Origin: Alphaproteobacteria bacterium
GTDB lineage: Bacteria; Myxococcota_A; UBA796; GCA-2862545
NCBI GenBank assembly: GCA_020632915.1
Contig: JACKEP010000027.1
Span: 16,686-80,685, forward strand
Direction of reading: 5' to 3'
Length of the DNA stretch: 64,000 nucleotides
Numbering within the stretch: position 1 is the stretch's first letter; each line of letters starts with the position of its first letter. Below the pieces are notes generated by a model, which searched no databases, had not been told where the DNA came from, and worked only from the letters and a program-made list of their open reading frames with translations. This document shows positions 26,489 to 35,361 of this stretch, piece by piece. The position numbers and the translations under genes were made by a program.

Positions 26489-29077
26489 TCAGTCGCCGGG
26501 CGGGTGCCGCCACACGAGGCCCCGCGTGCCGTCGACGGTCAGACGCTCTCCGGTGGTGATCTGACGGCCGACGCCCGGCACGTCCGCCACCATCGGCACG
26601 CCGTACTCGCGGGCCACGACGGCGCCGTGGGACAGGGCTCCGCCCAGCTCGACGACGACGGCGCCCGCGACCCTGAGCAGCGGGGTCCAGCTCGGATCGA
26701 GGGCGTGCGTCACCAGCACCTCGCCCGGCTGCAGCGTCGCGGCCTCGTCGACGGAGGCGAGCACCCGCGCCGGGCCTTCGTGGCGTCCGGGGCTGGTGCC
26801 GTGGCCCTGGAGGCGCCGGCCGAGCGCAGCAGGCACGTCCTGCCCGGACAGGACCACCGGGGGCTGGTGCGCCGACGCACGGGCATGCGCGTTCCGGCGG
26901 CGCGCCAGGGTGGGGCGGAGGTCGCCGCACGTGCCCTCGACCGCGGCGACCACCTCGGGCCAGGCGAGGAACGCCAGGTCGTCGACGCTGTCGAGGTCCC
27001 CGCGGGCCACCAGGGTGGCACCCAGCGCGCGCAGCGTGGTGGCCAGGGCGTCTGTGATGCGGTCGAAGGCGTCGCGCTGGTTCTCGCGCAGCAGCAGGTA
27101 GCGGCGCGTGTACCACACCAGCGCCATCAGCACGGGCAGGCCCAGCGCCGGGGCGTCGCGCGCGACCTCGGCCAGGGCGGCGTCGGCGTCGGCGGCGCGG
27201 CGGGCCGCGGACACGTCCGGGTCGACCGGATCCGCGCGTGCTGCGCGCAGCAGCGGCACCAGCCGATCGGGGTGGGTGCGCCAGCGCGGCGACCACACCT
27301 CCCAGCTGGCGGTGGCGCGGTGGCCGTGGGTGGCGAGGAACGCGGCGAGCGCGTCGGCGAAGGCGGTGGACACGGGCGTGCCGGCGGCGAGGTGCCCGAG
27401 GTCTCCCGGTGCGGCGGCGCGGGCGAGGTGCCAGAGCGCCCGGTTCGCGACGAGCGTGGCGTTGCCGGGCGGGCTCACGGCGAGGGCAGCGTGCAGCGCG
27501 GCGGCGCGTGTGGGCAGCGCGGCGTCGAGCGCGCCCCGCAACCCCTGCCAGCAGAGGTTGGCGAACAGCAGGCTTGTCACGTGCACCCCGACGTAGGCCT
27601 GCACGAGGGCGACGAGCTCCGTCACCCGGGCGACGGCGTCCCGGGGGTCGGCGGGCGCTGGGCCCAGCCGGGCGAGGGTGCGCTGCGCACGGGCGTCGAA
27701 GGCCTGCCACGCGGACGGGTTGGTCGCAGGGTTCCACGCGAACCGCGTCCAGCGTCGCTCCTGCCACGTCTCCGACAGCAGCGACGCCAGCACCCGCAGG
27801 TCGGGGAGGGCGGCGTGCCGGCCCCGCCAGGCCCGCGCCTCGTCTGGGCCGAGCAGCTCTGCCAGGAACCCGGGCAGCGGCGCGCCGGGGAGCTTGAACA
27901 TCAGGTGACGGAAGACGGTGGCGTTGACGTAGGGGCGCCCGTCGACGAGCTGAAGCGCCGGGCCGCCGCCGAGCCAGGCGTCCTGGGTGCGGGGGTAGGC
28001 GATGAACCACGCGAGGACGGGCGCGACGAGCGACCAGCCGAGCGGGGTAGCGGGTTCGTGCCACCGCTCGCCCACGAAGCGACGGGTCCACAGCACGGGC
28101 TGCGCCGACGGCGGCGTGGATCGCGCGGTGATCGGGCGCGCCTGCACCACCACGAAGCGACCGTCGGCGGTCCGCGTCCACTCCACGTCCTGCGGCGCGC
28201 CCAACGCCCGCTCCAGCTTGAGCCCGAGGCGCGCGAGCGCGAGGACGCCGTCTGTGTCGAGCACGTCGCGACCGTGCAGGCGTGCCGGCAGCGGCACGCA
28301 CGGGCCGCCGTCGGGCGGGGTCCACATCGCCTGGACCGGCGGGTCGGCCGACGTCACCGCCAGCTCCAGCCGGGACCGCAGCCGCAGCAGGCCGCGCGGC
28401 AGGCGACGCGGACGACGCACCACCCACGCCTGCGGGGTGGCCCGACCGCTGACCAGCGCCTCGCCCAGGCCCCACACCGCCTCGACCACCAGCTCCCGCC
28501 AGCTGCCGGTGAGCGGATGGGTCGTGAACATCACGCCGGCCGACGTCGTCGGCACCATCGCCTGCACCAGGACCGCCATCTCGTCGGGCTGCGGTGGGCC
28601 CCCCCGGTAGACGATCGCAGCATCCGTGTACAAGCTGGACCAGACCTGCCGCACCGCGGCGCCGAGCGTCTCGTCGGTCACCCCGAGCACCGACGTGTAC
28701 ATCCCGGCATGCGCGTGTGCGGCGCCGTCCTCTCCCCGGGCCGACGACCGCACCGCGAGCCGACCCCCCGGACCCCCCAGGCGCGCGGCGCGTGCGGCCC
28801 ACGTGGCCGTCCACCCCGTCGGCAGCGGCAGGTCCCGCAGCAGCGCCCGCCACGCCGCAGGCGATCGCGGCGCCTCCACGTCCACCCCGGCCGCCGCGAG
28901 CGCGGCCGGCACCACGGAGCATGGAATGACGAAGCCCTCGGGCACCGGCAGGCCCGCTGCGCGCACCCGCGCCAGCGCCGCCGCCTTGCCTCCCACCACG
29001 GCACGGTCCTGGCACACCGCGTCGTCCAGTCCCACGAACAGCGGCGTCGAAGCCGGCTCGACGTCGGGTGACCTCAC
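26489..29077 (-). CDS. PEP-utilising enzyme, rifampicin phosphotransferase-like (Rph family)
   Basis: An 862-residue protein matching the length and order of Rph-type dikinases. The N-terminal ATP-grasp domain is PPDK_N-like: VGGKAAALARVRAAGLPVPEGF, LAVRSSARGEDG, and QDVEWTRTADGRFVVVQARPI near residue 310. A long middle domain has no strong motif. The C-terminal swivelling PEP/pyruvate-dikinase mobile domain carries GGALSHGAVVAREYGVPMV, with H817 as phospho-acceptor. Rph enzymes use ATP to phosphorylate rifamycins, but related paralogues act on unknown substrates. The drug-binding middle domain is too diverged here to claim resistance. GTG start at 29077, weak ribosome-binding site. Divergent from the XPB helicase gene. 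Confidence 0.75.
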   Translation of the reverse strand: MRSPDVEPASTPLFVGLDDAVCQDRAVVGGKAAALARVRAAGLPVPEGFVIPCSVVPAALAAAGVDVEAPRSPAAWRALLRDLPLPTGWTATWAARAARLGGPGGRLAVRSSARGEDGAAHAHAGMYTSVLGVTDETLGAAVRQVWSSLYTDAAIVYRGGPPQPDEMAVLVQAMVPTTSAGVMFTTHPLTGSWRELVVEAVWGLGEALVSGRATPQAWVVRRPRRLPRGLLRLRSRLELAVTSADPPVQAMWTPPDGGPCVPLPARLHGRDVLDTDGVLALARLGLKLERALGAPQDVEWTRTADGRFVVVQARPITARSTPPSAQPVLWTRRFVGERWHEPATPLGWSLVAPVLAWFIAYPRTQDAWLGGGPALQLVDGRPYVNATVFRHLMFKLPGAPLPGFLAELLGPDEARAWRGRHAALPDLRVLASLLSETWQERRWTRFAWNPATNPSAWQAFDARAQRTLARLGPAPADPRDAVARVTELVALVQAYVGVHVTSLLFANLCWQGLRGALDAALPTRAAALHAALAVSPPGNATLVANRALWHLARAAAPGDLGHLAAGTPVSTAFADALAAFLATHGHRATASWEVWSPRWRTHPDRLVPLLRAARADPVDPDVSAARRAADADAALAEVARDAPALGLPVLMALVWYTRRYLLLRENQRDAFDRITDALATTLRALGATLVARGDLDSVDDLAFLAWPEVVAAVEGTCGDLRPTLARRRNAHARASAHQPPVVLSGQDVPAALGRRLQGHGTSPGRHEGPARVLASVDEAATLQPGEVLVTHALDPSWTPLLRVAGAVVVELGGALSHGAVVAREYGVPMVADVPGVGRQITTGERLTVDGTRGLVWRHPPGD

Positions 29078-29392
29078 GCGACGATCCCGTCACGATGCGC
29101 ATTCACGACGGCTGGCTCCGCGTTCTGCCTTGACAGCGTACGCACCATCCGTAACAGTGCGCTCAGCAGAGCGACTTGGGGTGTCGGCCTGCGCCGGGCG
29201 TGAGCTAACGCCGAGACGCCCCAGGGAAGCCTCTCGCTGCCTCGCTCGAGACCGCCAGGGGGATCGCCCCTTTGCGCCACGATTGCATCTCCCCGAGGAG
29301 ACCAGGTTCGCGTCAGGGGCCCAGGTGAGGGTCCGGCGTGGAGTTGTCTCTGACGGTACGAGGAGGACCGCCCTGATGGTCCTGTCGGACGC
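29078..29392 (+). promoter_or_regulatory. 315-base divergent region with sigma-70-like promoter and possible leader peptide
   Basis: On the plus strand TTGACA (29130-29135) is a perfect -35 hexamer, 16 bases before TAACAG (29152-29157), giving a leader of about 230 bases for the XPB helicase. Just after it, CGCTC-AGCA-GAGCG (29160-29173) can form a small hairpin, and GGCGT...ACGCC lies further on. Behind a strong AGGAGG (29361-29366) is a six-codon frame at 29376-29396 (MVLSDA, stop TGA) whose stop overlaps the helicase ATG. That is a layout seen in translational coupling, or the AGGAGG may simply serve the helicase from a distance. No other gene is evident. Confidence 0.35.
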
Positions 29393-31066
29393 ATGAATCC
29401 GTCGAACCCCCTGATCCTGCAGGGCGACGGCAAGGTGCTGCTCGAAACGCGGCACCCGGACTTCGACCGCGCGCGCGACTTCCTGGCCCGGTTCGCGGAG
29501 CTGGAGTCCTCCCCCGATCTGCTCCACACCTACAAGATCAGCTCGCTGTCGCTCTGGAACGCCGCCAGCGCGGGCATGACGCTGAGCGAGATCGTCGACG
29601 GCCTCCGCGGCCTGTCGAAGTTCGACATCCCGGCCGACGTCCGCCAGTCCATCGAGGACACGGTGGGCCGCTTCGGCCTGGTGCGGCTCGAGCGTCACCC
29701 CACCGAGCCGGCCCAGTGGCTGTCGGTGGAGTTCGCCAACCGCTACATCGAGAAGGTCGTCCGTCGCACCGACACGGGCGCCCAGCTCGTCGAGCCCGAC
29801 GGCAAGCGCGGCTGGAAGGTCGCGGCCGGCATGCGCGGCATCTTCAAGCAGCGGATGCTGCTCGAGAACTGGCCGGTGGCCGACAACGCGGGCTTCCTCG
29901 ACGGCGACCCGCTGTCGCTGCACCTGCGGCCCACCACGCTGGGGGGCAAGGCGTTCCAGCCGCGCCACTACCAGCAGGAGGCCGTCGACCGCTGGTTCAT
30001 GGGGGGTGCACCCCAGGGCGGCCACGGCGTGATCGTGCTCCCGTGCGGCGCCGGCAAGACGATCGTCGCCCTCGAGGCGATGGTCCGCGCGCAGACCCAC
30101 ACGCTGGTGCTCTGCAACAACCAGTCCGCCGTCACCCAGTGGATTCGGGAGATCCTCGACAAGACCACGCTCACCGAGGCGCAGGTCGGCGAGTACACCG
30201 GCCAGAACAAGGTGATCAAGCCGGTCACGGTCGCCACCTACCAGGTGCTGACGTGGCGGCGCTCCCGCGACGCCGACTACGAGCACATGCACCTGTTCCG
30301 CGACCACAACTGGGGCCTGCTGGTCTACGACGAGGTCCACCTGCTGCCGGCCCCGGTGTTCGGCGCCACGGCCGAGCTGCAGGGCTGCCGCCGCCTCGGG
30401 CTCACCGCCACGCTCGTGCGCGAGGACGGTCGCGAGGGCGACGTGTTCAGCCTCGTCGGCCCCAAGCGCTACGACCTGCCGTGGCAGCTGCTCGAGAAGC
30501 AGGGCTTCGTCGCCGAGGCCAAGTGCTTCGAGATCCGCGTGCCGCTGAGCCGGCGGGCCCGCATCGCCTACGAGAACGCCTCCGAGATGGAGAAGTTCCG
30601 GCTGGCGTCCGAGAACCCCAAGAAGATCGACGTGGTGCGGGACCTCGTGTCCCGGCACGCCGACGACAACATCCTGGTGATCGGCACCTACCTGGGCCAG
30701 CTCGACGAGGTGTCGCGCGACCTGGGGGCCCCGCTGATCACCGGCAAGACGCCCCAGGCGGAGCGCGACGACCTGTTCCTGCGCTTCCGCAAGGGCCAGC
30801 TCAAGCGTCTGGTGGTCAGCAAGGTCGCGAACTTCGCGATCGACCTGCCCGACGCCAACGTCGCCATCCAGATCTCCGGGTCCTTCGGGTCCCGGCAGGA
30901 GGAGGCGCAGCGGCTGGGTCGCATCCTTCGTCCCAAGGAGCGCGACGCCTACTTCTACACGGTGGTCACGGCCGACACGAAGGAGCAGCAGTTCGCGGTG
31001 AAGCGCCAGCTGTTCCTCACCGAGCAGGGCTACCGCTACCACATCGAGGATCGCGCCGCGAAGTGA
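29393..31066 (+). CDS. Bacterial XPB-type DNA repair helicase
   Basis: A 557-residue superfamily 2 DNA helicase of the XPB/Rad25 type. In order: an N-terminal damage-recognition-like region; a Q-like RHYQQEAVDRW; Walker A LPCGAGKTIVAL near residues 216-227; the DEVH box (YDEVHLLP, about residue 312); motif III GLTATLVREDGREGD with the RED loop typical of XPB; and motif VI QRLGRILRPK. XPB unwinds DNA in nucleotide excision repair and transcription in eukaryotes and archaea. Bacterial homologues occur sporadically. The ATG at 29393 overlaps a tiny upstream frame. It is followed after 26 bases by a protein carrying an XPB-N-like region, suggesting a two-part complex. uvrC lies nearby. Confidence 0.92.
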   Translation: MNPSNPLILQGDGKVLLETRHPDFDRARDFLARFAELESSPDLLHTYKISSLSLWNAASAGMTLSEIVDGLRGLSKFDIPADVRQSIEDTVGRFGLVRLERHPTEPAQWLSVEFANRYIEKVVRRTDTGAQLVEPDGKRGWKVAAGMRGIFKQRMLLENWPVADNAGFLDGDPLSLHLRPTTLGGKAFQPRHYQQEAVDRWFMGGAPQGGHGVIVLPCGAGKTIVALEAMVRAQTHTLVLCNNQSAVTQWIREILDKTTLTEAQVGEYTGQNKVIKPVTVATYQVLTWRRSRDADYEHMHLFRDHNWGLLVYDEVHLLPAPVFGATAELQGCRRLGLTATLVREDGREGDVFSLVGPKRYDLPWQLLEKQGFVAEAKCFEIRVPLSRRARIAYENASEMEKFRLASENPKKIDVVRDLVSRHADDNILVIGTYLGQLDEVSRDLGAPLITGKTPQAERDDLFLRFRKGQLKRLVVSKVANFAIDLPDANVAIQISGSFGSRQEEAQRLGRILRPKERDAYFYTVVTADTKEQQFAVKRQLFLTEQGYRYHIEDRAAK

Positions 31067-31092
31067 CGCAGGCGTGACAGTTGGAGTCGTCG

Positions 31093-33348
31093 ATGGACGA
31101 GGAGCTCGAGTTCTCCGGTCCGGCCGAAGGGTCGGACGGGGAGTCCGGAAAGAAGCGTCGCCGCCGCCGTCGCAGGCGGAAGAAGAAGGGTGGCGGTGAG
31201 GGCGGTTCCGACGTGGCGCCCGCTTCCGGCGGCTCGACCGGCAACGGCAACAAGGGGAGGCGTCAGGTCTTCGAGGTCACCGGCGCGCCCGCCGTGCCTC
31301 CGGCCTCTGGGCGCAACCCCCACCGCAAGCGCAGCTCGCGCGCCCGTCGCGGCCAGCCCGGCTCGGTGGCGGCGCGCAAGCGTCGGCTGTCGCGGGTCGA
31401 GATGCAGTCGCTGTCCGACTGGCTGGGGTCGCTGCCCGACCCCAACCTCGGCGCGCTCTACAAGGGCCTCGGCGGTCAGCCCAAGCGGGTGGCCAGCGCC
31501 GAGCGCATGATCCAGCTGTCGGTCCGGGCGATCGCCCAGGGCAACCGGCTGTCCACCCTGCTCAAGAGCCTCCACGAGCGCGATCGCAAGGCGATGGCGG
31601 CGCTGCTGCAGTGTGGCGGCGTGGCCCACGCCGACGAGTTCCACCGCACGGTGGCGCTGGCCTACGGCGGCCACGAGCGCGAGTGGAAGCGGTCGATGGT
31701 GGCGCTGGCCGAGAAGGGCATCGTGATGGCGTCGCCACGCCAGGACGAGCACTTCTTCTACATCGTCCCCGACCCCCTGATGGACGGGCTGATCGAGGCG
31801 CTGGAGGACGAGCTCGGCCTGCCGACGTTCGACCACGACGACGTGCGCGTGATCGAGCACCGGCCGTTCTCGCCGCCGCTCGACTTCTCCATCACCACGC
31901 TGGCCACCTACATCGCCCAGAACGGCGTGCGGCTCACCCAGCGTCACGACGTCTACCGGCAGCACAAGGAGGCGCTCGACAGCTTCTTCTCCCAGCTGTG
32001 GGACGCCGACTCCGAGCTGTTCAACTTCCACCTCGACTTCCTGATGATGCACGGCATGGTCGAGCTGCGCGGCGACCACCTGCAGCTCAACCGCGACCTG
32101 ATGGAGGAGTGGCTCCAGCTCGAGCCCGAAGACCAGCGCGACCTCGTGTTCCGCGCGCTGGAGCGGCGGTTCGAGATGGCGGAGTGGGTGCTGTGGGCGG
32201 TCCACGCCACCGACGGCGAGTGGGTCGCGGAGCGTCCGCTCGGCGCGCTCTACCGCCACTGGAAGCGCGGCAAGGACTGGCGTCAGCGCTACACGTCCGG
32301 CGCCTACGCCCCCACCCGCAGCAGCGAGCGCGACAGCTTCACCTTCTCGCCGCTCGTGCAGTGCGGCCTGATGGAGATGGGGCAGTGGGGCCAGGAGAAG
32401 TTCTACCGGCTCACGCCGCGCGCCCTGTCGCTGCTCGAGCCGCCCGAGGACGACGGCTTCCGCCAGTTCTACCTCACGCCCGACTTCAAGATGATGGCAC
32501 CGGCGGGCCTCGCGCCCATCCTGCTGTTCCGGATGGGCGAGATCGCCGAGCTGGTCGGCTGCGACCGTGCCAACACCTACAAGATCACCGAGCCGAGCAT
32601 CGAGCACGCCCTCGAGGCGGGCTGGAAGCGTGACGACGTCCTGCAGTTCCTGCGGGAGAACAGCCAGCTCGGCCTGCCCGAGAACGTCGAGCAGACGCTC
32701 AAGGGCTGGATCGGTCACCGCGGCGACGTCGAGTTCCACGACCTGCTGCTGATCACCGTCCACCGCAGCCAGATCCGTCGCCTGGAGACGCAGAAGCGCC
32801 TCAAGCCCTACATCCTCCACCGCTTCGCGCCGGGGATGTACGCGGTCGACCGCACCAAGCAGGCCGAGGTGGCCGAGGTGCTCGCCGAGTGCGGCTTCGC
32901 GCCGGCGAGCGAGATCCGCACCTACCCGGGCACGCCCGAGGCCGCGGAGGCCCGCCAGAGCCTGCACAAGGCGCTGGCCGAGGCCCGTGAGGAGGCGCGC
33001 GACCCGATGGACCGCGCCGCCGGTCTCGTCGACCCCGGCTCGCTCCACCTGGTGCCGGGCACCAAGGCGCCCACCACGCCGTCGGGCGGCGAGAGCGTGC
33101 CGGACCTGCCGCCGCTGGTCACCGTGGCCGAGGTCCGCGCCATCGTCGACCGGGCGATGTCGCGCGACGAGAACCTGGAGATGGTCTACCTGGCCAAGAA
33201 CGGGCAGCGCCTGCCGTGCGCCGTGCAGCCGCAGCGGCTCGCCTTCAAGGGCGACTCGCCGGTGCTCGTCGGCCTCGACATCGGCGAGAACGAGCGGCGC
33301 ACCTACGTGCTCGACCGCATCGAGCGCCTGCGCGTCGCGGAGGGCTGA
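31093..33348 (+). CDS. Helicase-associated protein with XPB/Ssl2 N-terminal-like domain
   Basis: A 751-residue protein. Residues 1-100 are basic and low in complexity (an Arg/Lys run near residues 22-31, then Gly/Ser and KRSSRARRG), suited to nucleic-acid binding. The middle is helical and aromatic-rich. The segment near residues 455-555 (QFYLTPDFKMMAPAGLAPI, RANTYKITEPSIEHALEAG, FLRENSQLGLPENVEQTLKG) matches the domain found at the N-terminus of XPB/Ssl2 and in stand-alone helicase-associated proteins. The C-terminal part (AIVDRAMSRDENLEMVYLA) looks like a WYL-type domain. The start ATG at 31093 is preferred over a TTG at 31081 because GGAG lies upstream. Adjacent to XPB and overlapping xseB (TGATG). 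Probably the XPB partner in DNA repair. Confidence 0.75.
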   Translation: MDEELEFSGPAEGSDGESGKKRRRRRRRRKKKGGGEGGSDVAPASGGSTGNGNKGRRQVFEVTGAPAVPPASGRNPHRKRSSRARRGQPGSVAARKRRLSRVEMQSLSDWLGSLPDPNLGALYKGLGGQPKRVASAERMIQLSVRAIAQGNRLSTLLKSLHERDRKAMAALLQCGGVAHADEFHRTVALAYGGHEREWKRSMVALAEKGIVMASPRQDEHFFYIVPDPLMDGLIEALEDELGLPTFDHDDVRVIEHRPFSPPLDFSITTLATYIAQNGVRLTQRHDVYRQHKEALDSFFSQLWDADSELFNFHLDFLMMHGMVELRGDHLQLNRDLMEEWLQLEPEDQRDLVFRALERRFEMAEWVLWAVHATDGEWVAERPLGALYRHWKRGKDWRQRYTSGAYAPTRSSERDSFTFSPLVQCGLMEMGQWGQEKFYRLTPRALSLLEPPEDDGFRQFYLTPDFKMMAPAGLAPILLFRMGEIAELVGCDRANTYKITEPSIEHALEAGWKRDDVLQFLRENSQLGLPENVEQTLKGWIGHRGDVEFHDLLLITVHRSQIRRLETQKRLKPYILHRFAPGMYAVDRTKQAEVAEVLAECGFAPASEIRTYPGTPEAAEARQSLHKALAEAREEARDPMDRAAGLVDPGSLHLVPGTKAPTTPSGGESVPDLPPLVTVAEVRAIVDRAMSRDENLEMVYLAKNGQRLPCAVQPQRLAFKGDSPVLVGLDIGENERRTYVLDRIERLRVAEG

Positions 33349-33587
33349 TGGGCACCGACGGCATGGACTTCGAGACCTCCCTCGCCCAGCTCGAGGAGCG
33401 CGTGCGTCGCCTGGAGGCGGGCGACGTCCCGCTCGACGAGGCGCTGCAGCTCTTCGAGGAGGGCGTGTCCCTGGCGCGCTCCTGCCACGAGCACCTCGAC
33501 GCGGCCCAGTCGCGTGTCGCGGCGCTCACGCAGGGGCCGTCCGGTCTGCAAGAGGAGCCGCTGGGCGAACCGGAAGACCCGGAGTAG
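33348..33587 (+). CDS. xseB: Exodeoxyribonuclease VII small subunit
   Basis: A 79-residue acidic coiled-coil protein with the XseB signature: FETSLAQLEERVRRLEAGD, then PLDEALQLFEEGVSLARSCHEHLDAAQSRV. Several copies bind the catalytic XseA subunit to form exonuclease VII, which degrades single-stranded DNA and processes repair intermediates. The length is typical. The ATG overlaps the stop of the preceding gene by one base (TGATG), so it is cotranslated with the XPB partner. xseA is not in the window. Confidence 0.9.
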   Translation: MGTDGMDFETSLAQLEERVRRLEAGDVPLDEALQLFEEGVSLARSCHEHLDAAQSRVAALTQGPSGLQEEPLGEPEDPE

Positions 33588-33740
33588 CGCCGGATCCGCG
33601 CATTGTGGCGCTCGGGGGGCCCTGTAAGCTTTCCGTGCGATCCGCGTTGCGCAGAGGCAGGTGACGGCCCACGTCGTCCCGTCGCGTTACCCACCCGACC
33701 GCCGCGCCGTACCTGGTTCGCGTGGCCCCCTGGAGCCCGG

Positions 33741-34502
33741 ATGTTCGACTCCGTCGGCCGGAACCTCGACGAAGAAGCCACCAAGCGGTCGGCCCAGTCC
33801 GCGTTGGTGATCGCGCTGCTGGTCGCCCTGTTGGCGTCGCTCGTGGTCTGCGCCGGTCTGTGGACGGTCAAGAAGGTGGTCGAGGCCCAGCAGCTCGATG
33901 AGGAGCTGGTCGACCTGTCCCTCGAGGAGCTGCCCGACGAGATGGAGGCGCCTCCGCCTCCGCCGCCGCCTCCGCCGCCCCCCGCGGCCGCTTCCGCCGA
34001 AGAGGAGGAGGACGAGGACGAAGACGACCAGACCACGCCCGACGAGATGGTCGAGGACATCCAGGAGCTCAAGGAAGAGATCAAGGACGAGATGAAGTCC
34101 GACAACAAGCCCGCCGGCGTCGAGGGTGGCGTCGAGGGCGGTGTCGAAGGCGGCGTGGTCGGCGGCGTGCAGGGCGGCGTGGTCGGCGGCGTGGTCGGCG
34201 GCCAGCTCGGCGGCGGGGCCAAGACGGTCCACCACTCGGCCGTCGAGGTGAAGAAGCGGGTCGACCCGGAGTATCCGGCGGCCGCGCGCGGCCTCGGCCT
34301 GGGCGAGCAGAAGTGCGTCGTCACCGTCTCGATCGACGAGAAGGGCGAGCCCTACGCCGTCAAGATCGACGACTGCCCCAAGGTGTTCCACGGCAACACC
34401 GAGGAGGCGATCATGAAGTGGCGCTGGTACCCCTACAAGGAAGCCGGCCAGAAGATGAAGGCTCAGTTCCGGATCATCGTCCGCTACAAGGAAGTGAGCT
34501 GA
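33741..34502 (+). CDS. TonB-like energy transducer
   Basis: A 253-residue inner-membrane-anchored protein that should pass proton-motive-force energy from ExbB/ExbD to outer-membrane receptors. The cytoplasmic N-terminus is followed by one helix (about residues 22-42), a Pro run (71-81), an acidic segment and helix (86-120), a Gly/Val repeat of GGV units (127-157), and the TonB_C domain from about residue 165 (KKRVDPEYPAAARG...). The GGV stretch replaces the usual Pro/Lys rod. The start at ATG 33741 follows TGGAG. An intrinsic terminator lies between it and exbB. The 153 bases upstream hold no clear promoter, though TTGTGG and TAAGCT near 33603-33634 are a weak candidate. Confidence 0.85.
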   Translation: MFDSVGRNLDEEATKRSAQSALVIALLVALLASLVVCAGLWTVKKVVEAQQLDEELVDLSLEELPDEMEAPPPPPPPPPPPAAASAEEEEDEDEDDQTTPDEMVEDIQELKEEIKDEMKSDNKPAGVEGGVEGGVEGGVVGGVQGGVVGGVVGGQLGGGAKTVHHSAVEVKKRVDPEYPAAARGLGLGEQKCVVTVSIDEKGEPYAVKIDDCPKVFHGNTEEAIMKWRWYPYKEAGQKMKAQFRIIVRYKEVS

Positions 34503-34572
34503 CGCAGGTGGCCCCGTCCCCTCGCTGGATCGGTCGTCGCGCGACCAGCCTTCACAAGCTGCGCACGACCCC

Positions 34573-34607
34573 GCTGCCCCGGTTGGTTACGGGGCAGCCT
34601 CGTTTTT
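34573..34607 (+). terminator. Canonical Rho-independent terminator between tonB and exbB
   Basis: Perfect 8-base arms GCTGCCCC (34573-34580) and GGGGCAGC (34591-34598) flank a 10-base loop and are followed by CTCG and five T residues (34603-34607). It ends only 22 bases before the exbB start codon. It either closes the tonB transcript, leaving little room for a separate exbB promoter, or acts as a partial terminator/attenuator that lowers the exbB-exbD message relative to tonB. Confidence 0.85.
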
Positions 34608-34629
34608 CCCCTGACCCCTGGATCGGCAC

Positions 34630-35358
34630 ATGCTGTTTCTGCTGACCGTCGCGACGGCCTTCGCGCAGGAAGATTCTCCCGGCTTCACCCTCCGCGAGAT
34701 CTGGGAACACTCCGGCGGGCTGGCGCGCGGCGTCATCCTCACGCTGATGTTCATGCTCGCCGCCGCGATCTTCATCGCCGTCGAGCGTCAGCTGAAGTTC
34801 CGCCAGGCCACGGGTCGGTCGCGGCTGCTCGCCGCCGACATCGTGCCCGCGCTCGAGCGCGGCGACGTCCACGGCGCGCTCACCATCGCCCGCGACGACA
34901 AGTTCAAGGGCGCCTACCTGGGCGCGCTCCTCGCCGCCGGTCTGGCCGAGATCGACCTGCGCCTCGACGCCCACGGCATCGCCAACGCCGAGCGCGCAGT
35001 CAACAAGGCCGTCCAGCAGGAGATCGCCAAGCTCAAGCGCGGCATGCCGATCCTGGCCACCGTCGGCTCCACGGCGCCGTTCGTCGGTCTGTTCGGCACC
35101 ACCTTCGGCGTCATCAACGCCTTCCAGGGCATGGCGAGCGCCGGCTCGGGCCTCGCGGCCATCTCCGCCGGTATCTCCGAGGCCCTGATCACCACCGGTG
35201 TCGGCATCGGCGTCGCCGTCGTCGGTGTGTGGTTCTTCAACTACTACACCAACAAGGTCGAGAAGGTCACCGAGGAGCTCGTCAGCTCCGAGGCCGACTT
35301 CCTCGACTGGGCCGAGAAGCTGGTGCAGGCGCCGGCCGGTTCCGAAGCGGCGAAGTAG
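34630..35358 (+). CDS. exbB: ExbB/TolQ/MotA-family proton channel protein
   Basis: A 242-residue inner-membrane protein forming, with ExbD, the proton-driven stator that energises TonB. It begins with a signal-like helix (LFLLTVATAFAQ), then has three membrane helices. The conserved core is LKRGMPILATVGSTAPFVGLFGTTFGVINAF followed by SAGISEALITTGVGIGVAVVGVWFFN, containing the pore-lining Thr and Gly residues of the family. The ATG at 34630 comes 22 bases after an intrinsic terminator. It is followed by exbD after 3 bases. Identification as ExbB rather than TolQ rests on the adjacent tonB. Confidence 0.93.
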   Translation: MLFLLTVATAFAQEDSPGFTLREIWEHSGGLARGVILTLMFMLAAAIFIAVERQLKFRQATGRSRLLAADIVPALERGDVHGALTIARDDKFKGAYLGALLAAGLAEIDLRLDAHGIANAERAVNKAVQQEIAKLKRGMPILATVGSTAPFVGLFGTTFGVINAFQGMASAGSGLAAISAGISEALITTGVGIGVAVVGVWFFNYYTNKVEKVTEELVSSEADFLDWAEKLVQAPAGSEAAK

Positions 35359-35361
35359 CCG

